From Firmicutes bacterium UBA4874 (lineage in GTDB: Bacteria; Bacillota; Clostridia; Caldicoprobacterales; DTU083): DNA of 19,561 nucleotides. The position numbers and the translations under genes were made by a program. This document shows positions 1 through 5,756 of this stretch, piece by piece. The stretch lies in NCBI GenBank assembly GCA_002399435.1, contig DHDO01000002.1, positions 135,363-154,923 on the forward strand, written 5' to 3'. Below the pieces are notes generated by a model, which was not told the origin of the DNA, searched no databases, and worked only from the letters and a program-made list of their open reading frames with translations. The stretch's first letter is position 1. Every line of letters begins with the position of its first letter.

Positions 1-1
1 A

Positions 2-406
2 AAATCAACCGGCAAGAAAAATCAGGAAGCTTCTGCATCTGTAAATACCACCTTTTTTCGGGATTACCGGTTTCAAAGGGAACAGGACAGGAACGAAGAA
101 ATTGAGCACATCAATTCCATCGTGAAAAATCCCAATTCCGATCCGGAAATGGTAAAGGAAGCCCAGGCACAGCTTCTGGAGATTACCTCCAGTAAGGAAT
201 CGGAACTGGCTATTGAAAATCTGATCAAGGCAAAAGGCTTTTCCGATGTGGCAGTGATTCTGCATCATGACAACGCCAATGTCATCGTGGATAAATCCGA
301 ACTGGTCCCGGAAGAGGTAGCGATGATCCTGGACATTGTCAAACGGGAATCCGGAAAGGAAGCGGAGAACATAAAAATCATTCCCAGGGTCGGAACGAAG
401 GATTAG
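2..406 (+). CDS. spoIIIAH: Stage III sporulation protein AH, C-terminal part (5' truncated by window edge)
   Basis: The reading frame is open from the first complete codon of the window, so the start lies upstream; 134 residues are visible before the TAG stop. Near the left edge the protein reads FFRDYRFQREQDRNEEI, followed by a helical stretch and a compact domain ending in KIIPRVG. This is the YscJ/FliF-like ring-building domain of SpoIIIAH. In the known family, the mother-cell membrane protein SpoIIIAH binds forespore SpoIIQ (or its clostridial counterpart) across the intermembrane space, forming the feeding channel needed for late forespore gene expression. It is normally the last gene of the eight-gene spoIIIA operon, which fits the fresh promoter that follows directly. 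The N-terminal membrane anchor is outside the window. Identity is confident from the domain and the sporulation-gene context. Confidence 0.93.
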   Translation, partial: KSTGKKNQEASASVNTTFFRDYRFQREQDRNEEIEHINSIVKNPNSDPEMVKEAQAQLLEITSSKESELAIENLIKAKGFSDVAVILHHDNANVIVDKSELVPEEVAMILDIVKRESGKEAENIKIIPRVGTKD

Positions 407-412
407 AACGAT

Positions 413-441
413 TTGTAAATGCCCATGTTATTTGGTATAAT
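413..441 (+). promoter_or_regulatory. Sigma-A-type promoter of the asp23-nusB-xseA-ispA operon
   Basis: TTGTAA at 413-418 and a perfect TATAAT at 436-441 are separated by 17 bases, a near-consensus vegetative promoter. The predicted transcription start is near 448, about 30 bases before the asp23-like start codon. It begins only seven bases after the spoIIIAH stop, so it probably separates a sporulation-specific operon from a constitutive one. No terminator is visible between them, so read-through from spoIIIA is possible. Confidence 0.8.
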
Positions 442-477
442 AAAGCCATGTAACAACAATTTACGGGAGGTGAAAAG

Positions 478-852
478 ATGGATCAACAGACAAATGGAGA
501 TTATGGCAAGGTGACATTTGCTGATGAAGTCGTTGCCATTATCGCAGGCCTGGCAGCTATGGAGATCCCTGGGGTTTCTGCCATGAGCAGCGGCATTGTG
601 GAAAAGCTCGGGAAAAAGAATCTGTCCAGAGGGGTAAAGGTGGAGGTTGGCGAAAAAGAAGCGGCAATCGACTTATACCTTATTGTGGATTATGGCGTCC
701 GGATACCGGATATTTCGTGGAATATTCAGGAAAATGTCAAGAAAACCGTTGAAACCATGACAGGACTCCATGTAATAGAGGTCAACATCCATATTCAGGG
801 CATCGATTTTGAAAAGCGAACGAAAGAGGGGGAGCCACCATCCAAAGTATGA
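478..852 (+). CDS. Asp23/Gls24 family envelope stress response protein
   Basis: This 124-residue protein is a single Asp23 (DUF322) domain: an N-terminal GKVTFADEVVAIIAGLAAMEIPGV block, a central beta-rich part, and the C-terminal helix NIQENVKKTVETMTG followed by a VIEVNIHI strand. The ATG is preceded by a good GGGAGGTG ribosome site. The family is abundant, cytoplasmic and membrane-associated; in Staphylococcus aureus, Asp23 is tethered to the membrane by AmaP, and its loss triggers a cell-wall stress response. Here the next genes encode AmaP and a DUF2273 membrane protein, the standard partners. It is the first gene after a strong promoter, consistent with high expression. The exact molecular role is not known. 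The name Asp23-like is safe; which of several paralogues it is cannot be decided. Confidence 0.9.
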   Translation: MDQQTNGDYGKVTFADEVVAIIAGLAAMEIPGVSAMSSGIVEKLGKKNLSRGVKVEVGEKEAAIDLYLIVDYGVRIPDISWNIQENVKKTVETMTGLHVIEVNIHIQGIDFEKRTKEGEPPSKV

Positions 853-862
853 TTCTTTCAAG

Positions 863-882
863 CCCTCTGGATCCTCAGAGGG
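863..882 (+). other. Intercistronic hairpin between asp23-like and amaP
   Basis: CCCTCTG (863-869) and CAGAGGG (876-882) form a perfect seven-base-pair stem around a six-base loop. A second small palindrome, GTACTTGTAC, follows at 882-891. There is no T-run, so it does not look like a Rho-independent terminator. It lies in the longest intercistronic gap of this operon (82 bases) and could be an mRNA processing or stability element. That function is inference. Confidence 0.55.
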
Positions 883-934
883 TACTTGTACAGGAACCGC
901 AAACAAAAGAAACAGGGAGAAAGGATGGATACCA

Positions 935-1489
935 ATGAAGATGAGAATGGGGGATCGTATTCTGCTGTCGTTTTATGTTCTTGTTGTCATTGTTCTTTCA
1001 CTCGGACTGCTTTGCATCGCTCTGAACATCATCCCTCTTTCATATTTCGAGGGTCTGATTGCCGGCCTGGATTATAACGAACCCTTTATCCTGGTTACGT
1101 TGGTGATATCACTGGTGCTGCTGGCAGCCAGTGTCCGTCTATTAACAGCTGGGAGCTCCGGCAAGAGACCGGTCAGCGCTGTCTTGAAAACAACGGATCT
1201 GGGAATGATCCGGGTGTCCTTGAATACCCTGGATACCCTTACCAAAAAGGCAGTGCAGAGTTTTCAGGAAGTCAGGGATGTTGTCAGCACCGTGCTTCCG
1301 GAGGCCGACGAGGGTGTCCGGATAAGATTGAAGATCACAATACTGCCGGATGTCCGGATGCCTGAATTAACGCAAAACATTCAGGAAAAGGTGAAGAAAT
1401 ATGTGGAGGAAATGTCGGGTATTGCAGTCAGGGAAGTACTGGTTTATATTGATAATCTGACGGTTGCCCGGCCAAGCCGGGTTGAATAG
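935..1489 (+). CDS. amaP: AmaP, alkaline shock response membrane anchor protein
   Basis: The protein is 184 residues long from the ATG at 935. Two hydrophobic segments at about residues 9-30 and 51-70 form a hairpin in the membrane. A soluble C-terminal domain resembling Asp23 follows, with NIQEKVKKYVEEMSG and a VREVLVYI strand that align with the C-terminus of the preceding Asp23-like protein. In S. aureus, AmaP anchors Asp23 to the membrane. The frame stays open upstream to 809, but the extra residues are hydrophilic, overlap asp23 and lack a membrane segment. The ATG at 935 lies ten bases after GGGAGAAAGG and right before the first membrane segment, so it is preferred; MKMRM offers other ATGs at 941 and 947. 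A DUF2273 gene follows after 12 bases. Confidence 0.88.
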   Translation: MKMRMGDRILLSFYVLVVIVLSLGLLCIALNIIPLSYFEGLIAGLDYNEPFILVTLVISLVLLAASVRLLTAGSSGKRPVSAVLKTTDLGMIRVSLNTLDTLTKKAVQSFQEVRDVVSTVLPEADEGVRIRLKITILPDVRMPELTQNIQEKVKKYVEEMSGIAVREVLVYIDNLTVARPSRVE

Positions 1490-1501
1490 GGGGCAACAGC
1501 C

Positions 1502-1741
1502 ATGGCGATAAAGGAAATTGTTGTATCCTGCTTTACCACACATCGGGGGAAAACCATCGGGTTTCTGGGCGGACTGGTCTTTGGCATTCTGATCCTGACG
1601 CTGGGTTTTTGGCGAGGCTTGTTTCTGAGCCTGGCAATTGGGATCGGTTGTTGGATCGGAAGCTTTTACGACCGGGAAGAGAGCTTCCTTACCTTTTTGA
1701 GCAAGATGATAGCAGATGGAATACGCAATAGAAAGCAATAG
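1502..1741 (+). CDS. DUF2273 family small integral membrane protein
   Basis: This is a 79-residue protein with two closely spaced hydrophobic stretches, about residues 18-36 (IGFLGGLVFGILILTLGFW) and 39-53 (LFLSLAIGIGCWIGS), and a short charged tail. The length, the glycine-rich hairpin and the position right after amaP match the DUF2273 family, which travels with Asp23 and AmaP in Bacillota. Its function is unknown; association with the Asp23-AmaP membrane complex is inferred from conserved neighbourhood. The ATG follows an AGGGGGCAACAGCC leader. The stop TAG overlaps the ribosome site of nusB, which starts eight bases later, so the two are probably translationally coupled. Confidence 0.85.
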   Translation: MAIKEIVVSCFTTHRGKTIGFLGGLVFGILILTLGFWRGLFLSLAIGIGCWIGSFYDREESFLTFLSKMIADGIRNRKQ

Positions 1742-1749
1742 GAGGGCAT

Positions 1750-2181
1750 ATGGCAAGAAGACCGGCAAGGGAAGCTGCAATGAGATTATTATACCAGGAG
1801 ATCTTTACACGGGATTCCGAAGGTTGCGACCTGGAGGCTTTCAGGGAGATCACTGCGGATCTGGTCCTGGAGAAGAAGGATATTTCTTATGTGAAGGATA
1901 TCGTGCGGGGCTGTATGGATCATCAGGAGGAGATTGACCGGATTATCCGGGTTCATAGCAAGACATGGAAGTTTGAACGAATTGCAAAGGTGGATCTTTC
2001 CATTCTTCGTCTGGCTCTTTACGAAATCAATTACCGCGACGACATACCGAACAGTGTTTCGGCCAATGAAGCGGTGGAGCTTGGAAAAAAATATGGCGGA
2101 GATCAGTCCGGGTCCTTCATCAACGGCATCCTGGGCGCCTACCTTCGCCAGTGTACCCCATCCGGAAGTCCATCGTCATGA
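1750..2181 (+). CDS. nusB: Transcription antitermination factor NusB
   Basis: At 143 residues this is the usual NusB size. The N-terminus ARRPAREAAMRLLYQ is the family signature. The all-alpha core ends in the conserved region IAKVDLSILRLALYEI, then a PNSVSANEAVELGKKYG block and FINGILGAYLR. NusB binds ribosomal protein S10 (NusE) and boxA RNA in rRNA antitermination complexes. The ATG sits only three bases after AGGAGGG (1740-1746), short spacing, but no other start fits the family N-terminus. The C-terminal tail CTPSGSPSS is poorly conserved and overlaps the next gene: the ATG of the TsaD-like gene lies in the sequence ATGA that holds the nusB stop. Confidence 0.96.
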   Translation: MARRPAREAAMRLLYQEIFTRDSEGCDLEAFREITADLVLEKKDISYVKDIVRGCMDHQEEIDRIIRVHSKTWKFERIAKVDLSILRLALYEINYRDDIPNSVSANEAVELGKKYGGDQSGSFINGILGAYLRQCTPSGSPSS

Positions 2182-3143
2182 AGTACATACTTGGTATGGA
2201 TACCAGCTGTTATACGACGTCTCTGGCAGGTGTCGGGATGGACGGGGAAGTCCTGTTCAGCAGGCAGCTTCTGCTGTCTGTTCCCAGGGGAAAGAGAGGA
2301 TTGCAGCAATCCGAAGCTTTCTTTCAACATGTAAAGAATATCCCGGAGGTGACGTCCGGCCTGCGACAGGCCCTGCCGGGCGGAGAGATTGCAGCGGTCT
2401 GCGCAAGTACCCGGCCCCGGCGGTCCGAAAACTCCTATATGCCTGTTTTTTTGGCAGGGTATCATTTTGGACAGGCAGTTTCCGATCTGACCCATACTCC
2501 GTTTTATAAGACCAGCCACCAGGAAAATCATATTATGGCCGGTCTTTCTTCCGCAAAGGGGCCGGACTCCGATCATTTTCTTGCCCTTCACCTGTCCGGC
2601 GGTACCACGGAAATGCTGGATGTGGTACCCATCCCATTCGGATTTCAGATTCAACGGGTGGGAGGGACGCAGGATCTGCATGCCGGTCAATTGGTGGACC
2701 GAATCGGTGTGGCAATGGGCCTGCCTTTCCCGGCAGGCCCTTATTTGGAAGCAATGTCAGCATCCGGTACCGGTTCTGTTCATTTGTCCGGTTCCGTAAA
2801 AGGCCTTTGTGTCAGCTTTTCCGGGCCGGAATCCCAGGGACAGCGTCTGATCCGGGAGGGGGTTTCAAAGCCGGAAATTGCCTGTGCCGTTTATCAGCTG
2901 TTGATCCGAACCACGGCCAATTGGATTCTGCATGCGGTGGAGCGGGGATATCCGGAAGATGTATTGCTTGTCGGAGGGGTATCCTCCAGCTCGTTGTTCC
3001 GGGATGGGCTGCGGGAGCGCCTGTTTCACAGGCGCAAAAGCGTCCGTCTTTATTTTGCACAGCCGGATTTGTCACGGGACAATGCAGTGGGAACGGCACT
3101 GCTGGGATTGCAGGCCTATCAAAAATCAGGAGCGGTAATATGA
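2178..3143 (+). CDS. TsaD/Kae1-like (peptidase M22 family) paralogue
   Basis: This 321-residue protein has the ASKHA fold of the TsaD family. It starts MKYILGMDTSCYTTS, has an HQENH motif whose histidines are residues 114 and 118, an LSGGTTEM phosphate loop, and LSRDNAVGTALLG with D301. These match in position the metal ligands H111, H115 and D300 of E. coli TsaD. It departs from true TsaD elsewhere: SGGHT is SGGTT, and the DDAAGE-type nucleotide/ribose motif reads DLHAGQLVD. True TsaD makes N6-threonylcarbamoyladenosine in tRNA with TsaB, TsaC and TsaE. This gene sits away from those and between nusB and xseA, a known location for a second clostridial member of unclear function. The ATG at 2178 overlaps the nusB stop; the open frame from 2151 would lie inside nusB. 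The end overlaps xseA by ATGA. Confidence 0.82.
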   Translation: MKYILGMDTSCYTTSLAGVGMDGEVLFSRQLLLSVPRGKRGLQQSEAFFQHVKNIPEVTSGLRQALPGGEIAAVCASTRPRRSENSYMPVFLAGYHFGQAVSDLTHTPFYKTSHQENHIMAGLSSAKGPDSDHFLALHLSGGTTEMLDVVPIPFGFQIQRVGGTQDLHAGQLVDRIGVAMGLPFPAGPYLEAMSASGTGSVHLSGSVKGLCVSFSGPESQGQRLIREGVSKPEIACAVYQLLIRTTANWILHAVERGYPEDVLLVGGVSSSSLFRDGLRERLFHRRKSVRLYFAQPDLSRDNAVGTALLGLQAYQKSGAVI

Positions 3144-4387
3144 GCCATGTCATTCTTTCCGTCCATCAGCTGAATGAATATGTAAGGATTCTTCTGGCAA
3201 GGGATCCCCTGTTGCGTCAGGTAAGGGTAAGGGGAGAGATTTCCAACTGCAGGTATCCTTCTTCCGGTCATATCTACTTTACATTAAAGGATGACCAGGA
3301 CAGGATACGATGCGTACTGTTCCGTCAAAGCACCATTCATCTGGATTTCATGCCGGTGGACGGCATGGGGATTGTGGCTGAGGGGACGGTTTCCCTGTAC
3401 AGCAAGGAAGGACAGTATCAGCTTACTGTGGAGAAAATGGAACGGGAGGGCCTGGGAGATCTTCATCTTGCCTTTGAGGCAATGAAAAACAGACTTCAGA
3501 AGGAAGGACTGTTTGACCTTGAACGGAAAAAGCCTCTTCCCATGCTGCCAAAGAAAATTGCAGTCGTCACTTCCCATACGGGAGCTGCCGTACGGGATAT
3601 CCTCCGTGTTTTGCGGCATCGGAACCGGACGGTGGATGTCCTGATCCTTCCCGTTGCTGTTCAGGGAGCAAAAGCAGGCAGGCAGATTGCCAGTGCCATT
3701 GCCTATGCAAATACCAGGAAGGATATTGATCTGATTATTACCGGGCGCGGGGGAGGTTCCATAGAAGAATTGTGGGCCTTCAATGAAGAAGAGGTGGCCC
3801 GGGCTATCTCTCGCTCGGAACTACCGGTTATTTCCGCTGTCGGACATGAAACAGACTTTACCATATCGGATTTTGTTGCGGATGTCCGGGCAGCCACCCC
3901 ATCCAATGCTGCGGAACTGGCTGTATCGGAAACATCCCGCCTTCTTTCTGTGACGGAAGGACTGAAAAAGCGTCTGATCGATGCCATGACCCGCCTTTTG
4001 TCGGACAAGCGGCATCGGCTGGAGATGCTGAAAAATCATTATGTATTTCGATCTCCGCGGATTCTTCTGGATCAGCAGAGTCAATATGTGGATCAGTTGT
4101 CGCAAAGACTGATGGCTGCCATACAATCCGATTTGCATGGAAAGAGGGAGGAGATGGGCAGAATTGTATCTTCCCTGAACGCCTTGAGTCCGCTAAATGT
4201 ACTGTCCAGGGGATACGCCATGGTGCTTCCGGGAAAAGGGACGATACCGTTCCGTTCCATCCGGGAGATAAAGGTACCGGATCGGTTGAAACTTCTTATG
4301 CGGGACGGCCGGATTTTTGTTACAGTGGAGGAGATACGGCCAGGTGAAAGCAAAGCATGGACTTCGGGACAGAACAGGGAGGGGTAA
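3140..4387 (+). CDS. xseA: Exodeoxyribonuclease VII large subunit
   Basis: This is a 415-residue protein starting MSHVILSVHQLNEYV. An N-terminal OB-fold (about residues 5-100, with RVRGEISNC and GHIYFTLKD) is followed by the catalytic core: VVTSHTGAAVRDI, ITGRGGGSIEELWAFNEE, ISAVGHETDFTISDFVAD and RAATPSNAAEL. A long helical region and a C-terminal SRGYAMV segment close it. These are the full hallmarks of XseA, which with XseB forms exonuclease VII, degrading single-stranded DNA from both ends in the cytoplasm. The frame is open upstream to 2807, but that part is the out-of-frame shadow of the preceding gene. The ATG at 3140 overlaps the upstream TGA as ATGA and follows AGGAGC, so it is clearly the start. 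xseB follows. Confidence 0.96.
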   Translation: MSHVILSVHQLNEYVRILLARDPLLRQVRVRGEISNCRYPSSGHIYFTLKDDQDRIRCVLFRQSTIHLDFMPVDGMGIVAEGTVSLYSKEGQYQLTVEKMEREGLGDLHLAFEAMKNRLQKEGLFDLERKKPLPMLPKKIAVVTSHTGAAVRDILRVLRHRNRTVDVLILPVAVQGAKAGRQIASAIAYANTRKDIDLIITGRGGGSIEELWAFNEEEVARAISRSELPVISAVGHETDFTISDFVADVRAATPSNAAELAVSETSRLLSVTEGLKKRLIDAMTRLLSDKRHRLEMLKNHYVFRSPRILLDQQSQYVDQLSQRLMAAIQSDLHGKREEMGRIVSSLNALSPLNVLSRGYAMVLPGKGTIPFRSIREIKVPDRLKLLMRDGRIFVTVEEIRPGESKAWTSGQNREG

Positions 4388-4399
4388 AGTAGCTATATT

Positions 4400-4663
4400 A
4401 TGGGAAAAGAAGAAGAGCAGCAAAACGTTTCTTTTGAAGAAGCTGTGAAAGAATTGGAGTCGGTCGTAAATACGCTGGAAGCCGGAGAGGTTTCCCTGGA
4501 AGAGTCCCTGAAGCTGTTTCAGAGAGGCGTTTTTTTGACAAACCTTTGCAATCAAAAGCTGACGGAGGCAGAAGGTGCCGTAAAGATTTTGTACCGTGAG
4601 GATACCGGCGAACTGCGGGAAATGCCTTTCGGGGAAGAGGAAGGAAAGGAGCTGCCGGAATAA
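4400..4663 (+). CDS. xseB: Exodeoxyribonuclease VII small subunit
   Basis: The 87-residue acidic helical protein contains the XseB signature SFEEAVKELESVVNTLEAG, then SLEESLKLFQRG and a CNQKLTEAEGAVKIL helix. Several XseB copies bind the long helical arms of XseA. The family is usually 60-80 residues, so the acidic tail EDTGELREMPFGEEEGKE is a modest extension. The ribosome site, probably AGGGAGGGG over the xseA stop, lies about 14 bases upstream, longer than ideal. The stop TAA at 4661-4663 directly abuts the ATG of ispA with no gap. Confidence 0.95.
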   Translation: MGKEEEQQNVSFEEAVKELESVVNTLEAGEVSLEESLKLFQRGVFLTNLCNQKLTEAEGAVKILYREDTGELREMPFGEEEGKELPE

Positions 4664-5581
4664 ATGGACTTTGAGAGCATCTATCGTCAAAAAGTACAGA
4701 CTGTCAACCATGCCCTGGAGCAGTTGCTGAAGGAATACCAGGATTGTCCGCCGATTCTCCATAAGGCAATGAAATACAGCCTGATGGCCGGTGGAAAACG
4801 ACTGCGACCCGTCCTGTTCCTGGAAGCCTATGAGCTGACACGCCGATCCCAACATAAGGAGCCGGAAACGGCTGTTGTACAGCCTATGGCATGTGCGGTG
4901 GAAATGATTCATACTTATTCCCTGATCCACGATGATTTACCGGCTATGGATAACGACGATTACCGACGGGGAAAGCCGACCAATCACAAGGTTTTTGGGG
5001 AAGCAATGGCCATTTTGGCGGGAGACGGTCTCCTGAACCTTGCCGGCGAGGTGATGCTGGATCATATGCCAAAAGACAAGACAAAAACTCCTGGTTATCT
5101 GAAAGCCATGTCCGTTCTTGCCCATTCCGCAGGTATTTCCGGTATGATCGGGGGACAGGTTGCCGATATGCAAAGTGAAAATCCGGATTGTGACCGAACG
5201 GATCACACCTTACTGGATTATATTCATACCCATAAAACGGAAGCTTTGATTACCGGCTCCCTGAAGGCCGGTGTCTTGGCTGCCGACGGGGATGCGTTTA
5301 TGGCAAATACGGTTGTCTCTTATGGAAAGGCCTATGGAATGGCGTTTCAAATTACGGACGATATCCTGGATGTGACAGGGGATCCGGCGATTTTGGGCAA
5401 GCTTCCCGGCAGTGATGAAAAGCGGGGAAAGCTGACCTATCCAGCCCGATTTGGACTTGAACCTTCCAGGAAAATGGCAAAGCAATATGTGGATCAGGCG
5501 GTTTCCACGATGAATGGGTTGGGATCCGAAGGGGAGTTTTTAAGACAACTTGCTCTTTCTGTCTGGAACAGGAATCAATAA
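4664..5581 (+). CDS. ispA: Farnesyl diphosphate synthase (polyprenyl synthetase family)
   Basis: The 305-residue all-alpha enzyme condenses IPP with DMAPP and GPP to give farnesyl diphosphate, the primer for undecaprenyl phosphate. GGKRLRP binds IPP. The first aspartate motif DDLPAMDND starts at D90 and has the two-residue insertion typical of bacterial type II FPP synthases. GGQVADM, HTHKTEALI and the second aspartate motif DDILD (from D232) follow, then LPGSDEKRGKLTYP. All catalytic residues are present. Chain length is inferred from the type II first motif and the tyrosine five positions before it (YSLIHDD); geranylgeranyl product cannot be excluded. It starts immediately after the xseB stop, and the xseA-xseB-ispA order is standard in Bacillota. 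It is the last gene before a gap of 175 bases leading to dxs. Confidence 0.94.
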   Translation: MDFESIYRQKVQTVNHALEQLLKEYQDCPPILHKAMKYSLMAGGKRLRPVLFLEAYELTRRSQHKEPETAVVQPMACAVEMIHTYSLIHDDLPAMDNDDYRRGKPTNHKVFGEAMAILAGDGLLNLAGEVMLDHMPKDKTKTPGYLKAMSVLAHSAGISGMIGGQVADMQSENPDCDRTDHTLLDYIHTHKTEALITGSLKAGVLAADGDAFMANTVVSYGKAYGMAFQITDDILDVTGDPAILGKLPGSDEKRGKLTYPARFGLEPSRKMAKQYVDQAVSTMNGLGSEGEFLRQLALSVWNRNQ

Positions 5582-5616
5582 GGGAATCCCCTTGGCTGAA
5601 CGGATACAGCTGGAAA

Positions 5617-5626
5617 GGGAGGAGGT
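5617..5626 (+). promoter_or_regulatory. Orphan Shine-Dalgarno sequence in the ispA-dxs gap
   Basis: GGGAGGAGGT is an almost perfect ribosome binding site, but no reading frame of useful length starts 5-12 bases after it. The nearest start, GTG at 5639, opens only three codons (VFL). It lies upstream of the dxs promoter, so it would only be on mRNA reading through from ispA. It could be a relic of a lost small gene or a regulatory leader; neither is supported beyond the motif. Confidence 0.35.
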
Positions 5627-5644
5627 AAGAGTAAACAAGTGTTC

Positions 5645-5673
5645 TTGTAGACTGCTGTGTTTCATGATATAAT
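5645..5673 (+). promoter_or_regulatory. Extended -10 sigma-A promoter of dxs
   Basis: TTGTAG at 5645-5650 and TATAAT at 5668-5673 are 17 bases apart, and TGA directly before the -10 gives an extended -10 element. Transcription would begin near 5680. This also helps choose the dxs start: an ATG at 5682 would be practically leaderless, whereas the ATG at 5757 has a normal leader and a ribosome site. No other gap within the dxs-recN series has a comparable promoter. Confidence 0.75.
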
Positions 5674-5756
5674 TTGAATGTATGTCAAAAAGACGGATGC
5701 TGCGACAATCCAGAAGCTCAGGTTGGCAAGGCTGGGAAAGAAAGAGGAATCAAGGA

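Noticed and set aside
2807..3139. 111-codon upstream extension of the xseA frame
   Set aside because: It lies out of frame inside the TsaD-like gene; XseA begins normally at MSHVILSVHQLNEYV after a ribosome site at the ATGA overlap.
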